The notes below the pieces were generated by a model. The model was not told the origin of the DNA. It saw only the letters and a program-made list of their open reading frames with translations, and ran no database searches. The position numbers and the translations under genes are program-made. This document shows positions 23,732-32,339 of a stretch of DNA of 32,353 nucleotides, piece by piece (the first letter of the stretch is position 1; each line of letters starts with the position of its first letter). This DNA is from Bryobacterales bacterium (GTDB taxonomy: Bacteria > Acidobacteriota > Terriglobia > Bryobacterales > Bryobacteraceae). The stretch is from contig PMYB01000073.1 in the NCBI GenBank assembly GCA_003170915.1, positions 1-32,353 of the forward strand. Direction: 5' to 3'.

Positions 23732-24311
23732 GAAACTCGTCCAGCGCCCCGCGATCTCCGGCCCGATAGATCCCGGCCAGTGTCTCCCGGATGCGCTGCC
23801 CGTCCCACCCCAGTTCGATCATTTTCTTCCGCGCTTCACCGAACAGGCTGACCAGTTCGGAGTATTCCGGCCCATACCGCGCCTCGAGTTCCTCCCGCAG
23901 GATTCCCGCCAGGGCCGGACAACGCCCCTCGGTGGCGACGGCGATCGTCAAGTCGCCGCGGCGGACAGTGGCGGGAACCGTAAAGGTGCACAGCGCCGGA
24001 CGATCCACCACGTTGATCAGCACATTCATCGCCGCCGCATCTCCGGATATGCGGGCGTTGAGATCCTCGTCATCGGTTGCGGCGATCGCCACAAACGCGC
24101 CGGCGAGGTCCCCTGTGCTGTAGGGCCTGCCATGCGCCACGATCCGTTTCTCCTCGGCCAGCGCCACAACGCCATCACAAAGCTGCGGCGCAATCACGGT
24201 GACATTGGCTTTGGCCGCCAGAAGGTCCTGAACCTTTCGGGCGGCCACCTCGCCGCCGCCGATCACCACCGCCGCGCGGCCTTCCAAAGCCAGGTTCACA
24301 AGGTAGCTCAT
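23682..24311 (-). CDS. Precorrin-2 dehydrogenase / sirohydrochlorin ferrochelatase-type protein
   Basis: A 209-residue protein matching the N-terminal module of siroheme synthase (CysG-N, Met8p, SirC). It begins MSYLVNLALEGRAAVVIGGGEVAARKV, the NAD-binding loop of this family, followed by VTVIAPQLCDGV, VAIAATDDEDLNARI and LINVVDRPALCTFTVPATVRRGDLTIAVATEGRCPALAGILREELEARYG, the family signatures. It uses NAD to oxidise precorrin-2 to sirohydrochlorin and, in bifunctional members, inserts iron to make siroheme for nitrite and sulfite reductases. No methyltransferase domain is attached. The C-terminus is Ser-rich and reads 50 bp into the opposite-strand DUF2892 gene. Confidence 0.92.
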   Translation of the reverse strand: MSYLVNLALEGRAAVVIGGGEVAARKVQDLLAAKANVTVIAPQLCDGVVALAEEKRIVAHGRPYSTGDLAGAFVAIAATDDEDLNARISGDAAAMNVLINVVDRPALCTFTVPATVRRGDLTIAVATEGRCPALAGILREELEARYGPEYSELVSLFGEARKKMIELGWDGQRIRETLAGIYRAGDRGALDEFLTRRAFGESSSSGTSS

Positions 24312-24457
24312 GTCGGTACTATAGCTTGATCCCCGGGGTAGCGCTGGCCTTTCGAATCCTTCAGTAGGAACATAAACGCCCCGAACAGGCATGCGCTGTC
24401 GAAACTCATGTTCCGCATTTACGGCGCATTGGAGAGACAGGACAACGAGCCAGCCGG

Positions 24458-24463
24458 TACAAT
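24458..24463 (+). promoter_or_regulatory. Likely -10 box of the CAT-anticodon tRNA
   Basis: TACAAT lies 11 bp before the tRNA, the same spacing as TAAAAT has to tRNA-Gln. No good -35 box is seen. Confidence 0.4.
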
Positions 24464-24474
24464 ATGGATACTGC

Positions 24475-24550
<76 letters not shown>

Positions 24551-24573
24551 GTTCCTGCAACCAGACACGGGCA

Positions 24574-26109
24574 ATGGCGGCTGATCTTCTCGACGACGCG
24601 CACGGCAACTGGGTGCCCAGCGTCAATCCGTGGATCGTGGCGGTCTCGGTCATGCTGGCCACCTTCATGGTTGTGCTGGATTCCTCGGTGGCCAACGTCG
24701 CCCTGCCGCACATTGCCGGCAATCTCTCGGCCACCACCGACGAATCCACGTGGGTCCTCACCAGCTACCTGGTCTCTAACGCCATCGTGCTTCCGGCCAG
24801 TGGCTGGCTGGCCTCCATGATTGGCCGCAAACGGCTGCTGATGCTTTCGATCGCCATGTTCACCGTGTCCTCGCTGATTTGCGGCGCGGCGGTGAGCATG
24901 CCGATGTTGATCCTGGCGCGGGTGCTGCAAGGCGCCGGCGGCGGAGGCATGCAGCCCATCGCGCAGGCCATTCTGCTGGAGAGTTTTCCCGTGGAGAAGC
25001 GCGGCGCCGCCATGGCCGCCTACGGCATGGGCGTGGTGGTGGCGCCCATCATCGGTCCCACCCTCGGCGGCTGGATCACCGACAGTTATTCCTGGCGCTG
25101 GATCTTCTATATCAACCTGCCCATGGGCATACTGGCGCTCTTCATGGTGAACCTGTTTGTGGAAGATCCGCCGTACATTCGGGCCAGTCTGAAGCGGCGC
25201 ATCGACTATGCCGGCTTCCTGGCCATGGCGCTGTGGCTCGGTTCGCTCCAACTCGTCCTCGACAAGGGACAAGAAGACGACTGGTTCGCCGCCGCCTGGA
25301 TCTGCGCCACCGCGGCTCTGTCGCTGGCTGCCATGGCGGCATTCATCTGGCGGGAACTTGCGGTTACGGACCCGATCGTGAACCTGCGCGTTCTCAAGAA
25401 CTGCAATTTTTCGGCGGGAACGCTCATCACCGCCGTTTATGGCGTGATTCTGTATGGCGTCACCGCCATGCTGCCACTGTTCCTCCAGACCCTGCTGCAA
25501 TACCCGGCGCTCCAGAGCGGCCTGGCGGTGAGCCCGCGCGGGCTGGGATCGTTCCTATCCATGTTCGTGGTGGGGCGCCTGGTTAGCGTCGTCGATAACC
25601 GCGTGCTGCTCGCCTTCGGGTTCATCATTCTGGCGATTTCCGCCGCCATGCTGGGGCAGATCAACCTGGAGATCGCCATGAGCAGTGTGGCGTGGCCCAA
25701 CGTGATCAACGGCTTTGCGACGGGTTTCATATTCGTGCCGTTGACCACCCTGGCCATGGGCACGCTGCGCAAGCGGGAAATGGGCAACGCGACAGGCATT
25801 TACAACCTGATGCGGAACATCGGGGGCAGCGTCGGAATCGCGGTGGTTACCACGCTGCTGGCGCGCGGCGCGCAGGTTCACCAGTCCATCCTGGTGGGCC
25901 ACCTGTCGGCGGCCAATCCCGCGTTCCAGCAGGAGCTCGGCGCTTTACAGCAAGGCGTCACCACGCAGCAGGCGTACGGGTTGATTTACGCCCAACTCAT
26001 CCGCCAGTCCACGCTGTTGGCATATATGGATATCTTCCGGCTGCTGGCAGGGCTGGCGTTGGCGACCCTGCCGCTCATCCTGTTCTTCCAACGCGTGCGC
26101 AGGAAGTAA
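24574..26109 (+). CDS. DHA2-family MFS multidrug exporter (EmrB/QacA type)
   Basis: A 511-residue, 14-helix major facilitator. The signatures are MLATFMVVLDSSVANVALPHI in helix 1, the motif A loop GWLASMIGRKRLLM, motif B-like LILARVLQGAGGGGMQPI, motif C GMGVVVAPIIGPTLGGWI, and DSYSWRWIFYINLPMGI, all typical of DHA2 drug:proton antiporters. The end is FFQRVRRK. It would export hydrophobic compounds at the cost of the proton gradient. The ATG at 24574 is used; the same frame is open back through the tRNA, which cannot be coding. No partner adaptor (EmrA) is adjacent. Confidence 0.93.
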   Translation: MAADLLDDAHGNWVPSVNPWIVAVSVMLATFMVVLDSSVANVALPHIAGNLSATTDESTWVLTSYLVSNAIVLPASGWLASMIGRKRLLMLSIAMFTVSSLICGAAVSMPMLILARVLQGAGGGGMQPIAQAILLESFPVEKRGAAMAAYGMGVVVAPIIGPTLGGWITDSYSWRWIFYINLPMGILALFMVNLFVEDPPYIRASLKRRIDYAGFLAMALWLGSLQLVLDKGQEDDWFAAAWICATAALSLAAMAAFIWRELAVTDPIVNLRVLKNCNFSAGTLITAVYGVILYGVTAMLPLFLQTLLQYPALQSGLAVSPRGLGSFLSMFVVGRLVSVVDNRVLLAFGFIILAISAAMLGQINLEIAMSSVAWPNVINGFATGFIFVPLTTLAMGTLRKREMGNATGIYNLMRNIGGSVGIAVVTTLLARGAQVHQSILVGHLSAANPAFQQELGALQQGVTTQQAYGLIYAQLIRQSTLLAYMDIFRLLAGLALATLPLILFFQRVRRK

Positions 26110-26256
26110 GGCCCGAGACCTCACTCCTCCGACGTAGCACAACGAAGTCACTGGCGGCAGCACCAGATGCGCCGTTGTCACCGGCTGCCGGCCACACCAC
26201 GCCCAATCGCATTGCAATTCCCGTTTGCCCGATGTTAGCCTCCAAGAGGAGGCATC

Positions 26257-26817
26257 ATGTCATCATTCTGCTGGTTCAGACGCGCCGGCATTCTCGTTTC
26301 CGTAGGTGCGGTGGTCCTTACATGCGGCTGCCATCAGGCGGCGGAGCAGCAGCCGGAGGCCGGTTCCCAGGCGCTCGAAGCTGCTCCTCAGATCGGCGAG
26401 GTGAGTCCTATCAACGGCGCGGGCCGTTCACAGGCTTTTCGCGTGGTGGCCTCGCATCCCGCGGGGGCATCAGCTATTAACGACGTGGAAATTCTCATCG
26501 ACGAGAAGATGACCGCGAGCGGCAGCGGGGCCTGCTGGATCGATGTCAACCCGCTCAAGTCGGTTGCCGCCCGAAAAGAAGACGGGTCGGACTGGCAGCC
26601 CTCCGTTCCCATCGGCTCCGCCGCCACGGTCGCCAGCAGCAAGTGCAGTGTGGCCGCCAGCGGGGTGAAGCTGGAAACCAAAGGTAACGAGCTCGCCGTG
26701 ACTCTTCCCGTCACTTTCGCCGCAAAATTCACCGGGGCGAAGAAGGTCTGGGTGGTTGCTTCAGGCCCTCACAAGCACAGCGGCTGGCAGGAGCGCGGCA
26801 CCTGGACCGTGAACTGA
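26257..26817 (+). CDS. Secreted lipoprotein-like protein with an acidobacterial extracellular domain
   Basis: A 186-residue exported protein. The signal peptide ends with VVLTCGCHQ, so lipid attachment at Cys25 is possible though the lipobox is not perfect. The mature domain begins VSPINGAGRSQAFRVVASHPAGASAINDVEILID, continues with SGACWIDVNP and SSKCSVAASG, and closes with FTGAKKVWVVASGPHKHSGWQERGTWTV. I recall this pattern (SP.sGsG.sQtF, then GA.nVym.a...SGWQ..GTW) from many secreted acidobacterial proteins, where it acts as a beta-sandwich module of unknown function. An unusually good ribosome site, AGGAGG at 26247-26252, precedes the ATG by four bases. It is convergent with the next gene. 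Confidence 0.75.
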   Translation: MSSFCWFRRAGILVSVGAVVLTCGCHQAAEQQPEAGSQALEAAPQIGEVSPINGAGRSQAFRVVASHPAGASAINDVEILIDEKMTASGSGACWIDVNPLKSVAARKEDGSDWQPSVPIGSAATVASSKCSVAASGVKLETKGNELAVTLPVTFAAKFTGAKKVWVVASGPHKHSGWQERGTWTVN

Positions 26818-26820
26818 GAG

Positions 26821-27387
26821 CTATCGATGGAAGCGGCCGGTCATGGACGCCTTGGCCACCACATGCCCGTCCATAGCCTTCAGAACATCCGCCCTGGTAG
26901 CGTCAGACCCCACATCCAGTTTTGTATCCAGCCCGTATAACTCAAAGATGTAGTGGTGATATGGTCCGGGGGGCGCCCCAGGCGCCATATACCCAACTGC
27001 CCCGCGGGAGTGCTTCGCCTGGATGGCGCCATCGGGTAAATTGATCGTCGGTGGCACGCCTTCCGGCAGCCCGGTGGTGCCGGTCGGAATATTGAAAACC
27101 ATCCAGTGCAGATTGTCCTCCGCCTTCTTCTGTGCCGCCACATCGGTGTCGTGCATGATCATTACGAACGTCACCACATCGGCGGGGACATTAGTCCATG
27201 CGAGCATGGGCGAACCCGGATGCGCATCCATCCCCGTATATTTATTCGGTATGACTCCGCCATCTTCAAACGCCGTGGTCGACAGCGTAAGCGCGGGCCG
27301 CGGCGCAGCTTTCGGCGGAGCGCCCGGTTGTTGGGCGAAAGCCGAGCCTGCCAGGCAAGCCATCAAAATCGTCGAGATCAGTCGCAT
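26821..27387 (-). CDS. Secreted PEBP-family protein (YbhB/YbcL-like)
   Basis: A 188-residue protein with a signal peptide (MRLISTILMACLAGSAFAQQ). The fold of the phosphatidylethanolamine-binding / Raf kinase inhibitor-like family is clear: LTLSTTAFEDGGVIPNKYTG, SPMLAWTNVPADVVTFVMIMHDTD, LHWMVFNIPTGTTGLPEG, and the pocket signature GYMAPGAPPGPYHHYIFELYGLD. Bacterial members YbhB and YbcL bind small ligands in the periplasm, but the physiological role is mostly unknown. GAGG lies about 10 bp before the ATG. It ends three bases from the stop of the convergent lipoprotein. Confidence 0.92.
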   Translation of the reverse strand: MRLISTILMACLAGSAFAQQPGAPPKAAPRPALTLSTTAFEDGGVIPNKYTGMDAHPGSPMLAWTNVPADVVTFVMIMHDTDVAAQKKAEDNLHWMVFNIPTGTTGLPEGVPPTINLPDGAIQAKHSRGAVGYMAPGAPPGPYHHYIFELYGLDTKLDVGSDATRADVLKAMDGHVVAKASMTGRFHR

Positions 27388-27417
27388 GCGTGTTTGTCCT
27401 CGTGTGTGTACTCTCTT

Positions 27418-27458
27418 GTGGGGCAGCTTGTTAAGCTGCGGCCGATTAGCAATCGGCC
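27418..27458 (+). repeat. REP-like double hairpin
   Basis: GTGGGGCAG starts the unit. The first stem GCAGCTT / AAGCTGC (27423-27439) is 7 bp. It is followed without gap by the second, GGCCGATT / AATCGGCC (27440-27458), 8 bp. The start GTGGGGCAG matches the units at 1-65, and a broken copy of the second hairpin lies at 28815-28843 beside hslU. This seems to be a dispersed intergenic repeat family. Confidence 0.6.
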
Positions 27459-27470
27459 CTCCGCCCCCGC

Positions 27471-27488
27471 AACGACACTTCTTCCAGC
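27471..27488 (-). repeat. Scrap of hslU sequence
   Basis: These 18 bases are identical to 28953-28970 inside hslU, and six flanking bases also match with one gap. By chance an 18-mer match is unlikely in a window this size, so this is probably a fragment left from a rearrangement between the two loci. Confidence 0.5.
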
Positions 27489-27504
27489 GTACCTCACCGG
27501 CCCA

Positions 27505-27861
27505 TCAACTCGCCTTCCGCAGAACGTCCTCCACCGCTTCGGGATGCTTCGCGATCACCGCCAGCAGCACGCGGGTGGGAGCGTCCGGGTGCGCCCGGCC
27601 CTGCTCCCAGTTTCTCAGCGTCGCCGGCGGCAAGCCGAACTTGGTCGCGAACTGCGCCTGACTGAGTCCCATCTTCCGCCGGACTTGGCGAACATCCACC
27701 TGCGGCACATGGACCAGCGTTACGCGAACGTCATCGTTCTCTCCCTTAGTCCGCGCAACCGCCTGCTTCAATCCTTCGATAATGCTCTGGCCAACGGTCT
27801 GGCGCTTTCGCGCGCGCGGTGTCTTCTTCATGGCCGGTTTGGATATCTTCCGCTCTTTCAT
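27505..27861 (-). CDS. XRE-family HTH protein, HigA/NadS-like antitoxin, without visible toxin
   Basis: A 118-residue protein. The first ~40 residues are basic (MKERKISKPAMKKTPRARKR) and lead into VGQSIIEGLKQAVA. The C-terminal part is a helix-turn-helix: MGLSQAQFATKFGLPPATLRNWEQGRAHPDAPTRVLLAVI, as in the NadS/HigA-like antitoxins. AGGA lies nine bases before the ATG at 27861. No RelE/HigB-like toxin gene precedes it on the minus strand. Its 3' 178 bp also exist at 28635-28812. It is expressed from the divergent promoter noted at 27934-27962 and faces away from a DUF433/DUF5615 pair. Confidence 0.8.
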   Translation of the reverse strand: MKERKISKPAMKKTPRARKRQTVGQSIIEGLKQAVARTKGENDDVRVTLVHVPQVDVRQVRRKMGLSQAQFATKFGLPPATLRNWEQGRAHPDAPTRVLLAVIAKHPEAVEDVLRKAS

Positions 27862-27933
27862 ATCGGACGTCCTATCTATGCCTTTCTTGGGTATCCCGCC
27901 GCCAGGGTCGGCGGCGCGCATTCCATGTCTTTC

Positions 27934-27962
27934 ACTATACGCAAATTGCGCAGGAGCGCCAA
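27934..27962 (-). promoter_or_regulatory. Sigma-70-like promoter of the HTH gene
   Basis: On the minus strand, TTGGCG (27962-27957) and TATAGT (27939-27934) are separated by exactly 17 bp. The -10 end lies about 73 bp before the ATG at 27861. The boxes match four or five of six consensus bases each. The spacer contains the near-palindrome GCGCAATTTGCG, where the HTH protein itself may bind. Confidence 0.5.
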
Positions 27963-28027
27963 AAGCACCGGCAGTTCACCATAGCCCACCAGGCACACAG
28001 CCCGGAACGCTGGTGTATGATCAAGGC

Positions 28028-28258
28028 ATGTCCTGGCCCGAGCGCATCGTGATCGAGCCTGGGGTCCTGGCGGGTAAACCGGTCGTCCGCGGGACCCGGC
28101 TGGCGGTGGAGTTCATTTTGGAGTTGCTCGCCGCCGGTCAATCGGAAGCCGCCATCCTCGCAAACTATCCGGGGCTGACGCGTGATGACATCCTCGCGTG
28201 CCTGGCGTACGCCAGCTATCTCGCTCACGAGTACAAGGCGTATCCGGTTCCCGTCTGA
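28028..28258 (+). CDS. DUF433 antitoxin-like protein
   Basis: A 76-residue protein that matches DUF433 (VapB45-like antitoxins): ERIVIEPGVLAGKPVVRGTRLAVEFILELLAAGQSEAAILANYPGLTRDDILACLAYASYLA. This is a small DNA-binding fold related to winged helices. AAGG lies shortly before the ATG. The stop overlaps the next start (TGATG at 28256-28260), the usual toxin-antitoxin layout with the antitoxin first. The same frame is open further upstream, but that part shows no similarity and would overlap the divergent HTH gene, so I use 28028. Confidence 0.9.
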   Translation: MSWPERIVIEPGVLAGKPVVRGTRLAVEFILELLAAGQSEAAILANYPGLTRDDILACLAYASYLAHEYKAYPVPV

Positions 28259-28629
28259 TGCGCCTCATTGCGGACGAGAACTTCCCTCTGCCAACCATCG
28301 AAGCATTGCGGCAGGCTGGCCACGACGTGACCTGGGCTCGGACGGATTGTCCCGGCACAAAGGACAGCGCGCTACTGGATCGCGCGGAGGCCGAAGGCCG
28401 AATCTTGGTCACTCTCGACAAGGACTTCTGGCAAATTGCGATCCAACGGCGGCGGCCGCTGCGGCAAAGCGGCGTGATTTTGTTTCGTGTACATCCGGCG
28501 ATTCCAGAGAATGTCACACCACTGCTCCTCCGCACGGTGGGCGCTGACGAGGGATGGGGCGGGCACGCCAGCGTGGTCACCGTGGATCGTGTGCTGATGG
28601 TGCGGTCGGGCAACCCAGGGACGCGCTGA
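28258..28629 (+). CDS. DUF5615 PIN-like toxin
   Basis: A 123-residue protein of the DUF5615/Mut7-C-like PIN family that pairs with DUF433. It starts MRLIADENFPLPTIEALRQAGHDVTWA, with the acidic DEN at residues 6-8, and carries the second acidic site LVTLDKDFWQI. It ends with HASVVTVDRVLMV. PIN-fold toxins cut RNA; activity of this family is inferred from the fold and pairing. It starts on the stop of the antitoxin gene and ends five bases before the truncated HTH copy. Confidence 0.88.
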   Translation: MRLIADENFPLPTIEALRQAGHDVTWARTDCPGTKDSALLDRAEAEGRILVTLDKDFWQIAIQRRRPLRQSGVILFRVHPAIPENVTPLLLRTVGADEGWGGHASVVTVDRVLMVRSGNPGTR

Positions 28630-28634
28630 CCGCG

Positions 28635-28812
28635 TCAACTCGCCTTCCGCAGAACATCCTCTACCGCCTCAGAGTGCTTCGCGATCACCGCCAGCAGCAC
28701 GCGCGTGGGCGCGTCCGGGTGCGCCCGGCCCTGCTCCCAGTTTCTCAACGTCGCCGGCGGCAAACCGAACTTGGTCGCGAACTGCGCCTGGCTGAGTCCC
28801 ATCTTCCGCCGG
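28635..28812 (-). pseudogene. Truncated second copy of the HTH gene
   Basis: These 178 bp align without gaps to 27505-27682, with 11 differences by my count (about 94% identical). All but one of the changed codons keep the amino acid, the exception being Pro to Ser. The fragment begins inside the HTH domain (KMGLSQAQF...) and keeps the original stop, but lacks the first half and any start. It ends where a damaged REP-like hairpin begins. Confidence 0.85.
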
Positions 28813-28843
28813 CCTGCTGCGGGCCGATTGGCAACTGCGCGCC
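28813..28843 (+). repeat. Damaged REP-like hairpin next to hslU
   Basis: CTGCGGGCCGATTGGCAA resembles the end of the first and the left arm of the second stem in the unit at 27418-27458; the right arm reads CTGCGCGCCC and no longer pairs well. It fills the gap between the HTH fragment and the hslU stop, and could still give weak termination of hslU. Confidence 0.4.
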
Positions 28844-30202
28844 CTACAGAATGTACCGGCTCAAGTCCTGGTCCTTCACAATGTCGGCAAGCTGCTTGCG
28901 TACGTAGGCGGCGTCCACCTTGACGGTCTTCTTCCTCAGGTCCGGCCCCGCGAACGACACTTCTTCCAGCATCTTCTCCATGATGGTGTGCAGCCGCCGC
29001 GCGCCAATGTTTTCCGATGCTTCGTTCACCTGGGCCGCAAATCGCGCCACCTCTTCCAGCGCGTCGTCGGTCAGCACCAGTTTGATGCCTTCCGTCTCCA
29101 GCAGCGCCGTGTACTGCTTCGCCAGCGCGTTCTTGGGCTCTTTCAGGATGCGGATGAAGTCCTCCACCGTCAGCGATTTCAGCTCCACGCGGATCGGAAA
29201 CCGGCCTTGCAGCTCGGGAATCAGGTCGCTCGGCTTGGATACGTGGAATGCGCCCGCCGCGATGAAGAGAATGTGGTCCGTGCGCACGAAACCGTGGCGC
29301 GTATTGACCGTCGTGCCTTCCACGATCGGCAGAATGTCCCGCTGCACGCCCTCGCGGCTCACGTCCGGTCCGTGTCCCGATTCGCGGCCCGCAATCTTGT
29401 CGATCTCGTCCAGAAAGATAATCCCGCTCGATTCCACGCGCTCCAGCGCCGCGCGCGTCACCTGCTCCATGTCGATGAGCTTCTGCTCTTCTTCCTGCAC
29501 CAGGTAATCCAGCGCCTCGGCCACCCGCATTTTGCGCCGCCGCGTCTTCTGGCCGAACAGGTTGGGCAGCATATCTTTCAAGTTGATGCCCATGTCCTCG
29601 ATGCCCGCGTTGGTGGTGACCTCGAGCGTCGGCCCGCGGTCCTTGACGTCGATCTCCACCAGCCGCTCGTCGAGCTTGCCCTCGCGCAGCCGCTCGCGGA
29701 GCTTCTCGCGCGTGCGCTCGACGCTTTCGCTCGGCTCGGGCTGCGGCGGCATCAGCAGGTCCAGCAGCCGGTCCTCGGCGTTGAGCTCGGCGCGGTCCGC
29801 CACTTCGTCGAGCCGCTCCTCGCGCACCATGTCGATGGCGATATCCACCAGGTCGCGGATCATCGACTCGACATCGCGCCCTACGTAGCCCACTTCCGTG
29901 AACTTGCTGGCTTCCACCTTCAGAAACGGCGAATTCGCAAGGCGCGCCAGGCGCCGCGCCAGCTCCGTCTTGCCCACGCCCGTAGGGCCGATCATGAGGA
30001 TGTTCTTGGGCATTACCTCCTCGGCCATTTCCGGCGCCAGCTTCTGCCGCCGGATGCGGTTGCGCAGCGCGATGGCCACCGCGCGCTTGGCATCCGCCTG
30101 TCCCACCACGTGCTTGTCCAACTCGCGGACAATCTCGCGCGGGGTCAGCTCGTCCAGCAGCGGCTCTTCATCCACGGACTGCGCGGGCAGATAGATCACC
30201 AT
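28844..30202 (-). CDS. hslU: HslU, ATPase subunit of the HslUV protease
   Basis: A 452-residue AAA+ unfoldase. It begins with the family's [31 protein letters not shown], has the Walker A loop GPTGVGKT at residues 72-79, [29 protein letters not shown] (the pore-loop region with GYVG), the I-domain between about 120 and 235, Walker [12 protein letters not shown], and ends in the conserved SRYIL that docks into HslV. GGAG is found six bases before the ATG, within the end of hslV, two bases downstream of that stop. It unfolds proteins and feeds them to HslV in the cytoplasm. Confidence 0.97.
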   Translation of the reverse strand: MVIYLPAQSVDEEPLLDELTPREIVRELDKHVVGQADAKRAVAIALRNRIRRQKLAPEMAEEVMPKNILMIGPTGVGKTELARRLARLANSPFLKVEASKFTEVGYVGRDVESMIRDLVDIAIDMVREERLDEVADRAELNAEDRLLDLLMPPQPEPSESVERTREKLRERLREGKLDERLVEIDVKDRGPTLEVTTNAGIEDMGINLKDMLPNLFGQKTRRRKMRVAEALDYLVQEEEQKLIDMEQVTRAALERVESSGIIFLDEIDKIAGRESGHGPDVSREGVQRDILPIVEGTTVNTRHGFVRTDHILFIAAGAFHVSKPSDLIPELQGRFPIRVELKSLTVEDFIRILKEPKNALAKQYTALLETEGIKLVLTDDALEEVARFAAQVNEASENIGARRLHTIMEKMLEEVSFAGPDLRKKTVKVDAAYVRKQLADIVKDQDLSRYIL

Positions 30203-30204
30203 GG

Positions 30205-30744
30205 CTACTCCAGCTCCTCGTAGGTGACATGGTCATTGGTGAAGATGCAGATCTTGCCCGCGATCTCCATGGCCTGCTCCGCGATGTGCCGCGCCGAAAG
30301 CTTGGTGTTGCGCAGCAGCGCCGTGGCCGCCGCCATGGCGTATTGGCCGCCCGAGCCGATGGCCGCGATGCCTTCGTCGGGTTCGATCACGTCCCCGTTT
30401 CCGCTCACCAGGTACGTGCTCTTGGTATCCGCCACCAGCAGCAGCGCCTCCAGGTGGCGCAGGATGCGGTCCGTGCGCCAATCCTTGGCCAGTTCCACCA
30501 CTGAGCGCGATAGGTTCCCGTTGAACTGTTCCAGCTTGGTTTCGAAGCGCGCAAACAGCGCGAACGCGTCGGCCGTCGAGCCCGCGAAGCCCGCCAGCAC
30601 CTTGTCGTTATACAGCCGCCGCAGCTTCTTGGCCGACGCTTTGATCACTTCGTTGCCGAGCGTGACCTGCCCGTCGCCGGCCATCACGACCTTGTTGTCG
30701 CGCCGGACACAAATCACTGTCGTCGACCGTATTTTCCGTGTCAT
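30205..30744 (-). CDS. hslV: HslV, peptidase subunit of the HslUV protease
   Basis: A 179-residue threonine peptidase related to proteasome beta subunits. [24 protein letters not shown] is the family start; the catalytic Thr is residue 8, so a 7-residue leader (MTRKIRS) must be removed, unlike E. coli HslV where only Met is lost. [30 protein letters not shown] and [16 protein letters not shown] are typical. It forms two stacked six-fold rings that are opened by HslU. It lies 40 bp after nadB and 2 bp before hslU. Confidence 0.97.
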   Translation of the reverse strand: MTRKIRSTTVICVRRDNKVVMAGDGQVTLGNEVIKASAKKLRRLYNDKVLAGFAGSTADAFALFARFETKLEQFNGNLSRSVVELAKDWRTDRILRHLEALLLVADTKSTYLVSGNGDVIEPDEGIAAIGSGGQYAMAAATALLRNTKLSARHIAEQAMEIAGKICIFTNDHVTYEELE

Positions 30745-30784
30745 GGTTGGTGTAACTCCATCTTAACCGATGGCCTGCCGCCGT

Positions 30785-32287
30785 TTATCGGAAAACGATC
30801 TCCGCATCTTTCTTCACCACCGAATGTTTCGCGAATTCCGCGCGTTGGGCGGGATAATCGGTGCGGAAGTGCGCGCCGCGGCTCTCCTCGCGCGCCAGGG
30901 CGCAGCGCGCAATCAGGAGAGCCACCTCGCGCATGTTGCGCTCTTCGGAGCGCTCCGGCGCCGCGCGGCGCGCCAGCCATTCGCATGCTTCCCGCAAGCC
31001 TTTGCCGTCGCGCACGATTCCGCATTTCTCCCAGGCCACGCGCTGCGTCTGCTCCGCCGGGCCTCCACTCCCGCCCTCCGGCTCCCGCATGGGGGCCGTC
31101 CGTAGGGCCGCCGCGCTTTCCCGCATGGCGCGTCCGGCGCGCGCCCCGAATACCACGCCTTCCAGCAAAGAATTGCTCGCCAGCCGGTTGGCCCCGTGGA
31201 CACCCGTCGAAGCCACCTCGCCCGCCGCGAAGAGGCGCGGGAGCGTGGTGCGCCCGTCCAGGTCCGTGCGCACGCCGCCCATGGCGTAGTGGGCCGCGGG
31301 CGCCACTGGCACAGGCTGCCTCTCGAAATCCACGCCATACCGCAGGCACGTCTCGTAGATGCGCGGAAACCGCCCGCGAACGAATCCGGCCTCGCGGTGC
31401 GTCAGGTCCAGATACACATGCCCAGCGCCCGTCCGGGTCGTCTCCGCCACAATGGCGCGCGCCACCACGTCGCGCGGAGCCAGTTCCTTGAGCGGGTGAT
31501 AGCGCTCCATGAACCGGTCGCCATCGGCGTTTCGCAGGTACGCCCCTTCGCCGCGCATGGCCTCGGAAATCAGAAACCGCGGCGCGCCCTCCACGTGCAG
31601 CGCCGTGGGGTGGAACTGCACGAACTCGATATCGCCGATCTCCGCGCCCGCCCGGTACGCCATCGCCACGCCGTCGCCGGTGGCTACCGCGGGATTGGTC
31701 GTGTTCAGGAACACGCTCCCCAGCCCGCCGGTTGCCAGCAGGACCCCGCGCGCGCAGATCGCAATATCGCGCATCGTCTTGGCGTCATGGAACGACGCGC
31801 CGCACACGCCCTCGGCCAGCAGCAAATCGGTGGCGGCCGCATAGCTGCGAAACGTCACGTTGGGAAGCGAGGCCGCCTTCTGGTACAGCGTGCGCGCGAT
31901 CTCGCGCCCCGTCGAATCGCCGTGCGCATGCAGGACGCGGCTGCGGCTGTGCGCGCCTTCGCGCGTGAATGCCAGCTTGGTTCCCTCGCGGTCGAACTCC
32001 GCGCCCCAGTCGATGAGCTGCTGAATCGCCGCGGGTCCTTCCTCCACCAGGGTGCGCACCGCCGCGCGGTCGCACAGGCCGTCTCCCGCGATCAGCGTGT
32101 CCCGCTCGTGCAGTTCCACCTCATCGTCGTCGCTCAAAGCGACGGCGATGCCGCCCTGCGCATATTCGGAGGAGGATTCCCGGAGGCTGTCCTTCGCCAC
32201 CACCAGCACCTGGCCCGCCTCGGCCAGTTCGATTGCGGCGCGCAACCCGGCCACTCCGGCTCCAATGACGAGAAAGTCCGGATTCAT
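30785..32287 (-). CDS. nadB: L-aspartate oxidase
   Basis: A 500-residue flavoprotein of the succinate dehydrogenase / fumarate reductase type. It has the FAD loop VIGAGVAGLRAAIELAEAG at residues 7-25, then SSSEYAQGGIAVALSDDDE, IEFVQFHPTALHVEGAPRFLISEAMRGEGAYLRN, the catalytic Arg in PRDVVARAI, and AAHYAMGGVRTDLDGRTTLPRLFAAGEVASTGVHGANRLASNSLLEGVVFGARAG. It oxidises aspartate to iminoaspartate with FAD, the first step of NAD biosynthesis; NadA is not in this window. It is somewhat shorter than the E. coli enzyme (540). Probably co-transcribed with hslVU. Confidence 0.95.
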   Translation of the reverse strand: MNPDFLVIGAGVAGLRAAIELAEAGQVLVVAKDSLRESSSEYAQGGIAVALSDDDEVELHERDTLIAGDGLCDRAAVRTLVEEGPAAIQQLIDWGAEFDREGTKLAFTREGAHSRSRVLHAHGDSTGREIARTLYQKAASLPNVTFRSYAAATDLLLAEGVCGASFHDAKTMRDIAICARGVLLATGGLGSVFLNTTNPAVATGDGVAMAYRAGAEIGDIEFVQFHPTALHVEGAPRFLISEAMRGEGAYLRNADGDRFMERYHPLKELAPRDVVARAIVAETTRTGAGHVYLDLTHREAGFVRGRFPRIYETCLRYGVDFERQPVPVAPAAHYAMGGVRTDLDGRTTLPRLFAAGEVASTGVHGANRLASNSLLEGVVFGARAGRAMRESAAALRTAPMREPEGGSGGPAEQTQRVAWEKCGIVRDGKGLREACEWLARRAAPERSEERNMREVALLIARCALAREESRGAHFRTDYPAQRAEFAKHSVVKKDAEIVFR

Positions 32288-32339
32288 CCGCTACTGCGAT
32301 CATATCAGTACACCGCTCGAAATCCCCCCATGAGTCTTG

